Below are positions 9,062 through 12,316 of a stretch of 12,316 nt of DNA, piece by piece (the first letter of the stretch is position 1; every line of letters starts with the position of its first letter). Source of the DNA: JAHWJR01 sp035942035 (lineage in GTDB: Bacteria; Actinomycetota; Acidimicrobiia; Acidimicrobiales; CADCSY01); NCBI GenBank assembly GCA_035942035.1, contig DASZDK010000029.1, positions 1-12,316 on the forward strand, in the 5' to 3' direction. The notes beneath the pieces were generated by a model, which saw only the letters and a list, made by a program, of their open reading frames with translations, searched no databases and had not been told where the DNA came from. A program made the translations under genes and the position numbers.

Positions 9062-9817
9062 TCAGCCTGACGCCAGGGCTTCGAGCACGGCCAGCGCCTC
9101 CATGGGGCCGTCGACGACCACGTCGGCTCGCTCCAGGAGCTCGGGGTCGGCCTCGGCACTGTTGACGGCGACGCGGGCGGTGGCGACGCCGGCGGCGGCC
9201 AGCCGCTCGAGCGCACCGAAGGCACTCAGGTCGCCCACGTCATCCCCGAAGAAGCAGGCCGCCCCCATGCCTGCCGCCGCCGCCTCCACGACGGTGCCCT
9301 TGTCGGCGTCGACGGGAGGATGGAGCTCGACCGAGGCCCGTCCCTCGGCCACCACCAAGCCGGTGCGCTGCGCCTCCTCCCGCGCCCAGGCTCGGGCCTC
9401 GTCGCCCCGCTCCGGCACGGTGCGAAAGTGCAGGGTCAGCGAGAGGCCCTTGTCCTCCACCAGCGGCCCGAACCGGGTCTCGGCCCTCGCCGTCGCCTCG
9501 GCGACCACGGGCCGCCACCGCTCGGCCTCGGGCGCCTCGACCCGCTGGCCGTCCTCCCACCGCTCGAGGCCGTAGAGCCCTGACAGCCACAGGTCGGTGC
9601 CCACCCGGTCGATCAGGTAGGAGACGGGGCGGCCGGAGACCACCCCCACCAGGGCGAAGCGACGGGCCAGGCGATGGAGCACCTCCACCGCACCCGGCAG
9701 GGGAACGGCCAGCTTCGGGTCATCCACGACGGGCGCCAGGGTGCCGTCGAAGTCGGTGAGGACCGCCGAGCGGGTGGGATCGGTCAGCAGCGGGCGTAGC
9801 GGCGACGGGAGCTCCAT
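9062..9817 (-). CDS. HAD-superfamily phosphatase, trehalose-6-phosphate phosphatase-like (OtsB-type)
   Basis: A 251-residue phosphatase of the OtsB family (PF02358), which removes phosphate from trehalose 6-phosphate. HAD motifs are complete: DFDGTLAPV (D22 nucleophile, D24 acid/base), VVSGRP (S61), VDADKGTVVEAAAAG (K173) and FFGDDVGDLSAF (D192, D193, D196). In standard OtsB the last motif reads GDDxTDExxF; here it is GDDVGDLSAF, a mild departure. The cap between motifs II and III holds LSLTLHFR and ASVELHPP, typical of the family. The ATG start has a TAGCGT box 8 bases upstream and no Shine-Dalgarno. It is convergent with the GT20 gene, and the natural reading is that it finishes that enzyme's product. 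Since gpgS is also near, action on glucosyl-3-phosphoglycerate cannot be excluded from sequence. Confidence 0.87.
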   Translation of the reverse strand: MELPSPLRPLLTDPTRSAVLTDFDGTLAPVVDDPKLAVPLPGAVEVLHRLARRFALVGVVSGRPVSYLIDRVGTDLWLSGLYGLERWEDGQRVEAPEAERWRPVVAEATARAETRFGPLVEDKGLSLTLHFRTVPERGDEARAWAREEAQRTGLVVAEGRASVELHPPVDADKGTVVEAAAAGMGAACFFGDDVGDLSAFGALERLAAAGVATARVAVNSAEADPELLERADVVVDGPMEALAVLEALASG

Positions 9818-9825
9818 GGCCCGGC

Positions 9826-9835
9826 ACGCTACCGT
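9826..9835. promoter_or_regulatory. Overlapping divergent -10 boxes (TAGCGT / TACCGT)
   Basis: In ACGCTACCGT the minus strand reads TAGCGT (9826-9831), 8 bases before the phosphatase ATG, and the plus strand reads TACCGT (9830-9835), 9 bases before the lipoprotein ATG. The two hexamers share two base pairs, so RNA polymerase can hardly occupy both at once. Only 27 bases separate the two start codons, which leaves no room for longer leaders. Confidence 0.5.
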
Positions 9836-9844
9836 CGCCGAACG

Positions 9845-10678
9845 ATGTCACGAGCCGCCCTCCGTCGCCTCCCGGTGAGGGCGCTCCTCGCCGTCGCCCT
9901 CGTCGCCAGCCTCAGCGCCTGCCGGGAGGGCACGGTGCGCCTCACCTTCCGGCCCGAGGTTGGGGCCACGTACCGCTACGAGCTGGAGGTCCGCACCGTC
10001 TCCGAGGTGCGCATCGGGGCCACCGGTCCCGACCGCCGCGAGGAGGACGTGACCCTCACCGCCGAGCACACCGTGCTGCGCTCCGGGGACGACGGGGTGG
10101 AGGTGCGGGTGCTGCTCCAAGAGCCGGGGGCCGACGACCGCGTGTTCGAGGTGGTGTTCGACCGGTCGGCGCAACTGGAGGAGGTGCGCTCCATCGAGGG
10201 CGTCCCGGACGAGCGCCTGGGCCTGCTGGGCATCGCCGAGATCTTCCCGGCGGCCGTGGGGGGGCCGCCCGACCGTGCGCTGGCCCCCGGCGCCGGCTGG
10301 GTCATCGACGACCCCGTCCAGGTCCCCGACTCCACGTCGAAGACCCGGCTCGACGGCTCGGGGCGGTTGGTCGAGCTCGGGGTGGTCGACGGCGAGAAGG
10401 TGGCCAGCCTCGAGGCCGCCGCCCGGCTGCCGCTGGAGGCGGTGATCCCCTCGGCCAGCGGCGAGCTGCGGCTCGAGGGCGTGCAGGTGACCGACTACCG
10501 GGCCACCCACGACCTCGACGACGGATCGGTCCGGGAAGCCACCTCCACCACCCTGGGCCGCTTCGACCTCGAGGTGAGCCCGCCACCCGACCGCAAGGTC
10601 GCACCGGTCCCGGGCTTCCTGGTCGTCCAGGTCAGCTCCCGCATCCGCCTCCTGCCGCCGGCAGCCGCGGAGCGCTGA
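9845..10678 (+). CDS. Predicted lipoprotein of unknown function
   Basis: A 277-residue protein with a lipoprotein signal peptide: MSRAALRRLPVRALLAVALV, then SLSAC with the lipid-attachment Cys at 26. It should be anchored to the outer face of the cytoplasmic membrane. The mature part is beta-rich, with alternating charged and hydrophobic residues (VGATYRYELEVRTVSEVRI, GVEVRVLLQEPG, DRVFEVVFDRS), a central PGAGWVIDDPVQVP, then GSGRLVELGVVDGEKVASLEA. This suggests a beta-sandwich or beta-barrel-like fold with two similar halves. I recognise no family with confidence and assign no function. The start is supported by the lipoprotein signal and the TACCGT box. It is divergent from the OtsB-like gene and ends 29 bases before the convergent LytR_C gene, with a hairpin between. 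Confidence 0.8.
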   Translation: MSRAALRRLPVRALLAVALVASLSACREGTVRLTFRPEVGATYRYELEVRTVSEVRIGATGPDRREEDVTLTAEHTVLRSGDDGVEVRVLLQEPGADDRVFEVVFDRSAQLEEVRSIEGVPDERLGLLGIAEIFPAAVGGPPDRALAPGAGWVIDDPVQVPDSTSKTRLDGSGRLVELGVVDGEKVASLEAAARLPLEAVIPSASGELRLEGVQVTDYRATHDLDDGSVREATSTTLGRFDLEVSPPPDRKVAPVPGFLVVQVSSRIRLLPPAAAER

Positions 10679-10681
10679 GAG

Positions 10682-10705
10682 CCGTCCGCCAGCCTCGGCG
10701 GACGG
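10682..10705. terminator. Bidirectional hairpin terminator
   Basis: CCGTCCGCC (10682-10690) pairs perfectly with GGCGGACGG (10697-10705) around a 6-base loop. It lies 3 bases after the lipoprotein stop and 2 bases beyond the stop of the convergent LytR_C gene. There is no U-tract in either direction, so it is intrinsic-like only by stem strength and position. Confidence 0.75.
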
Positions 10706-10707
10706 AG

Positions 10708-11304
10708 CTACTCGGCCAGGTCGCCCGACGCCACCAGCACCACGTTGGCGCCCCGTAGGTCGTCGACGGGGGAGGGGTCGGGCAGCGGCGCCACCTCGGG
10801 TGCCGGATCGAAGAGCTGGGCCACGGCGGCGGCGGCCTCCTGGAACCCGGGGGCGTAGTAGACCACCGACGACTCGACCGCCTTGCTGTTGGTGGGCGGC
10901 ACCGTCTCGTAGCCGGCCTCGGTCACCACCTCGGTCACGGCGGCGGCCAAGCCGGCCACGCCACCGGAGCCGTTGGCCACCAGGACGGTGATGGTGGACG
11001 GATCGACGTCCGGAGGTGGCACCTCCGTCGTGTCCGTCGTGTCCGTCGTCTCCCCGACGTCGCCGACGTTGCCGTCGCCGTCGAAGGTCGGAGGCGTGTC
11101 GCCGTCGTCGCCATTGTCGGTGACGTCCTCGGTGCCGGTGGTGTCCTCGGTGGCGGCGGTGAACGGATCGGGCCCGTCGGTGCCCTGGAGCAGCACGATG
11201 CCGAGCACCACGGCGACGACGATGAGCATGACGCCGCGCAGCATCGCACCGCTCGCGGAGCGGACGAACGAGCCGCTCTCGGGGGAGGGATCGTCCTGGC
11301 TCAC
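10708..11304 (-). CDS. Membrane-anchored LytR C-terminal domain protein (VirR/Rv0431-like)
   Basis: A 198-residue single-pass membrane protein. Parts: a short cytoplasmic N-terminus (1-21), one membrane segment MLIVVAVVLGIVLLQ (26-40), an acidic Thr/Asp/Gly-rich linker (about 46-103) and a LytR_C domain (PF13399, about 104-195) starting ITVLVANGSGGVAGLAAAVTEVVTEAGYET and including SVVYYAPGFQEAAAAVAQLF. The layout matches M. tuberculosis Rv0431 (VirR), a membrane-associated protein linked to vesicle release and envelope integrity. The start is the GTG at 11304: it forms a 4-base GTGA overlap with the stop of the upstream DUF3263 gene, the sign of translational coupling, and it puts the membrane segment near the N-terminus. 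Longer in-frame starts further up overlap the DUF3263 gene completely. The VirR parallel rests on architecture and gene order. A transfer activity is not expected, since the LCP catalytic domain is absent. Confidence 0.85.
   Translation of the reverse strand: MSQDDPSPESGSFVRSASGAMLRGVMLIVVAVVLGIVLLQGTDGPDPFTAATEDTTGTEDVTDNGDDGDTPPTFDGDGNVGDVGETTDTTDTTEVPPPDVDPSTITVLVANGSGGVAGLAAAVTEVVTEAGYETVPPTNSKAVESSVVYYAPGFQEAAAAVAQLFDPAPEVAPLPDPSPVDDLRGANVVLVASGDLAE
11024..11050. repeat. Three near-identical 9-bp repeats (TCCGTCGTG) in the linker
   Basis: TCCGTCGTG occurs twice exactly and once as TCCGTCGTC, in tandem. On the minus strand they encode the Thr-Thr-Asp repeats of the LytR_C protein linker. 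Repeat number changes would alter linker length in frame. Confidence 0.8.
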
Positions 11305-11564
11305 GTTCGCACCGGGCGGCCAGCGGCGGCACGGCCCTCGAAGCGGGCACGCCGGCGACGGTGCCGCGATCGCCGGAGGCGCCGGACGACCAAGGGGTCG
11401 TACCCGAGCGCCTCGGGGGAGTCGAGGAGCCCGGTGAGGATCTGGTAGTAGCGCGCCGGGGACAGCTCGAAGCGCTGGCGGATGGCCGCGTCTTTGGGGC
11501 CCGTCTGCTTCCACCAGCTTCGCTCGAACTCGAGGATCGCCATGTCGCGCTCGGACAAGCCCAT
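11301..11564 (-). CDS. DUF3263 family protein (Rv0430-like)
   Basis: A small basic protein of 87 residues of the actinobacterial DUF3263 family, whose biochemical role is unknown. Seen: LSERDMAILEFERSWWKQTGPKDAAIRQRFELSPARYYQILTGLLDSPEAL, with the WW, the RYYQ and the LxxPEAL of the family, then an Arg-rich tail (RRLRRSRHRRRRARFEG). The predicted helices with a possible helix-turn-helix and the basic tail suggest nucleic-acid binding, which is inference. The start is the ATG at 11564, just before the conserved LSERD; a TTG at 11600 would add 12 residues that the family lacks. The stop overlaps the LytR_C gene start by 4 bases, and this order is the same as Rv0430-Rv0431 in mycobacteria. Confidence 0.85.
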   Translation of the reverse strand: MGLSERDMAILEFERSWWKQTGPKDAAIRQRFELSPARYYQILTGLLDSPEALGYDPLVVRRLRRSRHRRRRARFEGRAAAGRPVRT

Positions 11565-11707
11565 CGGGTGCAGCCTTGCCTCGGGCCGGCCCCGATGCAA
11601 GGACCCTCACACGTCGCTGCGCTCCCGCGAGCCGAACCCGTCCATCTGAGCTGGAGGGACGTGCTCACCCCGCATGGCCTTCGCCGGGGCGGGGTACCTC
11701 AGCCGCC

Positions 11708-11836
11708 ATGCCTCCCCGGAGCAAGCTCCTCGCCGCCAGCCTGACCGCCCTGCTGCTCGTGGGCGGTGCCACCGCCTGCGGCGATGAGGGCGAGGGAGGC
11801 GGCATGGGCGATATGGAGATGGAAGAAGAGGAGTGA
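11708..11836 (+). CDS. Small Met/Glu-rich putative lipoprotein
   Basis: A 42-residue ORF with a good lipoprotein signal: a basic start (MPPRSK), a hydrophobic core (LLAASLTALLLVGG) and ATAC with Cys at 24. The mature peptide is only 19 residues and consists of Gly, Asp, Glu and Met, ending MGDMEMEEEE. Such a tail could bind metal ions, but no family is recognised. A TACCTC, one base off the TANNNT box, lies 7 bases before the ATG. It stands alone between the DUF3263 gene (divergent) and the tRNA fragment. Short length makes chance occurrence possible; the signal peptide is the main argument that it is real. Confidence 0.55.
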   Translation: MPPRSKLLAASLTALLLVGGATACGDEGEGGGMGDMEMEEEE

Positions 11837-11857
11837 CGCCTCTAGGCCGGTTCTCTG

Positions 11858-11899
11858 AGCCGAGTGTCGGATTCGAACCGACGACCTCTTCTTTACAAG
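11858..11899 (-). pseudogene. 3' half of tRNA-Thr(TGT), probable integration (att) footprint
   Basis: On the minus strand the bases read as anticodon loop CTTGTAA, 3' anticodon strand AGAAG, variable AGGTC, T-arm GTCGG-TTCGAAT-CCGAC, acceptor ACTCGGC and discriminator T; CCA is not encoded. This matches the 3' half of actinobacterial tRNA-Thr with anticodon TGT. The expected 5' half (GCCGAGT, TAGCTCAG, CTTCT) is absent from the bases that follow at higher coordinates, up to the window end. Identity that starts at the anticodon loop is typical of the duplicated segment left by tyrosine integrases using that part of a tRNA gene. In such insertions the fragment marks the far end of the element, so the element should lie to the right. 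Confidence 0.8.
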
Positions 11900-11982
11900 G
11901 CTCGTCCGGGGGGTCAGGCGGGTGGCGCTCCGTGGATCCCCGATACCCCTCCGTCCCCGGTCAGCGGGGGTGCGGGGTTCGT

Positions 11983-12000
11983 CCCGGTACTCCCCGGTAC
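11983..12000. repeat. 8-bp direct repeat CCCGGTAC
   Basis: CCCGGTAC occurs at 11983-11990 and again at 11993-12000, ten bases apart, so about one helical turn. It lies about 85 bases inside the proposed element end. Protein binding is possible, and nothing more can be said from sequence. Confidence 0.5.
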
Positions 12001-12030
12001 GTGACGGTCCTAGGCGTGGCGGGCCGTCGA

Positions 12031-12052
12031 GGATGACACGGGGATGACACGG
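12031..12052. repeat. Exact tandem repeat of 11 bp (GGATGACACGG x2)
   Basis: GGATGACACGG is present at 12031-12041 and again immediately at 12042-12052 without a mismatch. The position, about 130 bases from the tRNA-Thr fragment and outside any coding frame, would suit arm-type integrase or excisionase binding sites. That role is inference. Confidence 0.75.
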
Positions 12053-12078
12053 CACCCGGTGCGGCTGGCAGCCCCTCA

Positions 12079-12121
12079 GGTATCCACCCACCCAACCTCA
12101 TGGGGTTAGTAGGGTGGTACC
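12079..12121. other. Stem-loop 1 of structured non-coding block
   Basis: GGTA plus CCACCC (12079-12089, with T12083 bulged) pairs with GGGTGGTACC (12112-12121), ten pairs. The loop can form a further AACC/GGTT stem (12094-12097 with 12104-12107). Part of the loop, GGGTTAGT (12103-12110), is also complementary to a loop in stem-loop 2. Confidence 0.55.
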
Positions 12122-12141
12122 ATCCGGATGAAGCGCCGATG

Positions 12142-12191
12142 GTGCGAGCCCCGGGGACACAGGCCGACTAACCCTCTCCTGGGGCTCGCAC
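12142..12191. other. Stem-loop 2: 11-bp perfect inverted repeat
   Basis: GTGCGAGCCCC (12142-12152) pairs with GGGGCTCGCAC (12181-12191) without mismatch around a 28-base loop. The loop holds ACTAACCC (12167-12174), complementary to GGGTTAGT at 12103-12110, which permits a loop-to-upstream (pseudoknot-like) pairing. On DNA the same inverted repeat could be a protein-binding or nicking site. Confidence 0.6.
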
Positions 12192-12200
12192 ACATCGTAA

Positions 12201-12239
12201 GACCAGGATGCAGGGCCTCCGGAGAGCCCTTCACTGGTC
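12201..12239. other. Stem-loop 3 of structured non-coding block
   Basis: GACCAG (12201-12206) pairs with CTGGTC (12234-12239). After a short internal loop, AGGGC (12212-12216) pairs with GCCCT (12226-12230), with CTCCGGAGA as loop. It begins 10 bases after stem-loop 2 and is not followed by a T-tract on the plus strand. Confidence 0.55.
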
Positions 12240-12316
12240 CTGGCGACCATGGTAATCACAAAACCTCACCGGCCACGGGGATGGCGGGGGGAAAATCTGG
12301 GCGTGGAGACGGGGGT

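Larger units (their letters stand above)
11837..12316. other. Gene-less stretch at the right end: tRNA fragment, short repeats and stem-loops
   Basis: No ORF with plausible coding character is seen in these 480 bases on either strand. The ORF on the minus strand at 11699-12091 reads straight through the tRNA fragment and has no family likeness. From left to right the stretch holds the 3' part of a tRNA-Thr (11858-11899), an 8-bp direct repeat (11983-12000), an 11-bp tandem repeat (12031-12052) and three consecutive stem-loops (12079-12239). The last 75 bases show a short palindrome (ACCATGGT, 12246-12253) and otherwise nothing I can name. Confidence 0.7.

Noticed and set aside
11011..11027. 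Small hairpin CGGAGGT/ACCTCCG inside the LytR_C gene
   Set aside because: It lies within the coding linker and follows from the Pro/Glu/Thr codons; no attenuator-like context.
9848..11668. 606-residue minus-strand ORF across the lipoprotein and LytR_C genes
   Set aside because: The product is low-complexity Arg/His-rich sequence with a family-like part only where it crosses the DUF3263 locus in another frame, and the true genes explain the region.
11699..12091. 130-residue minus-strand ORF, considered as an integrase C-terminus beside the tRNA
   Set aside because: It translates the tRNA fragment itself, and shows none of the HxxR or Tyr motifs of an integrase.
11893..12316. Group I intron interrupting the tRNA-Thr anticodon loop
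   Set aside because: Insertion in the anticodon loop and the structured bases fit the idea, but I find neither the 5' exon within the window nor the conserved P7 GACUA/UAGUC order. The whole anticodon loop is present in the 3' part, which fits an att duplication better. A covariance search would settle it.

Overview
The window is GC-rich, densely packed actinobacterial chromosome. The gene set (coproheme decarboxylase of the HemQ type, GpgS-type glucosyl-3-phosphoglycerate synthase, a DUF3263/LytR_C pair like Mycobacterium Rv0430/Rv0431, a CIRCE-controlled groEL) and the many TANNNT boxes placed 6-9 bases before start codons without a Shine-Dalgarno suggest Actinomycetota, possibly the class Acidimicrobiia. 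The class-level guess is inference. All assignments come from reading motifs, not from searches.

Left part (1-2473): a 3'-truncated chdC/hemQ on the minus strand is divergent from a SpoIID/LytB-like cell-wall protein. The latter has its GHGVGM motif at the N-terminus rather than the C-terminus and ends in a membrane anchor. A strong hairpin separates it from the convergent groEL.

Middle (2499-9817): groEL stands without groES, behind a perfect CIRCE operator. Then come five genes that look like a compatible-solute neighbourhood: gpgS (+), an AI-2E-family permease (-), a glycerate kinase (-), a GT20 trehalose-phosphate-synthase-like enzyme (+) and an OtsB-like HAD phosphatase (-). GpgS makes glucosyl-3-phosphoglycerate, the glycerate kinase could return glycerate to phosphoglycerate, and the GT20/HAD pair would make trehalose or a related glucoside. 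They are on alternating strands, so this is a neighbourhood and not one operon.

Right part (9818-11836): a lipoprotein of unknown function is divergent from the phosphatase and shares overlapping -10 boxes with it. A 9-bp perfect hairpin separates it from a translationally coupled DUF3263 - LytR_C (VirR-like) pair on the minus strand. A 42-residue Met/Glu-rich lipoprotein follows.

Right end (11837-12316): no gene is visible. At 11858-11899 lies the 3' half of a tRNA-Thr(TGT), minus strand, cut at the anticodon loop. This is the classic footprint of an element integrated in a tRNA gene. Its orientation puts the element at higher coordinates, so the chromosome probably ends near 11858. Beyond it are short tandem repeats and about 160 bases of strong consecutive stem-loops with a potential pseudoknot or alternative pairing (12079-12239). 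That untranslated, structured block is the least explained and most interesting part of the window.
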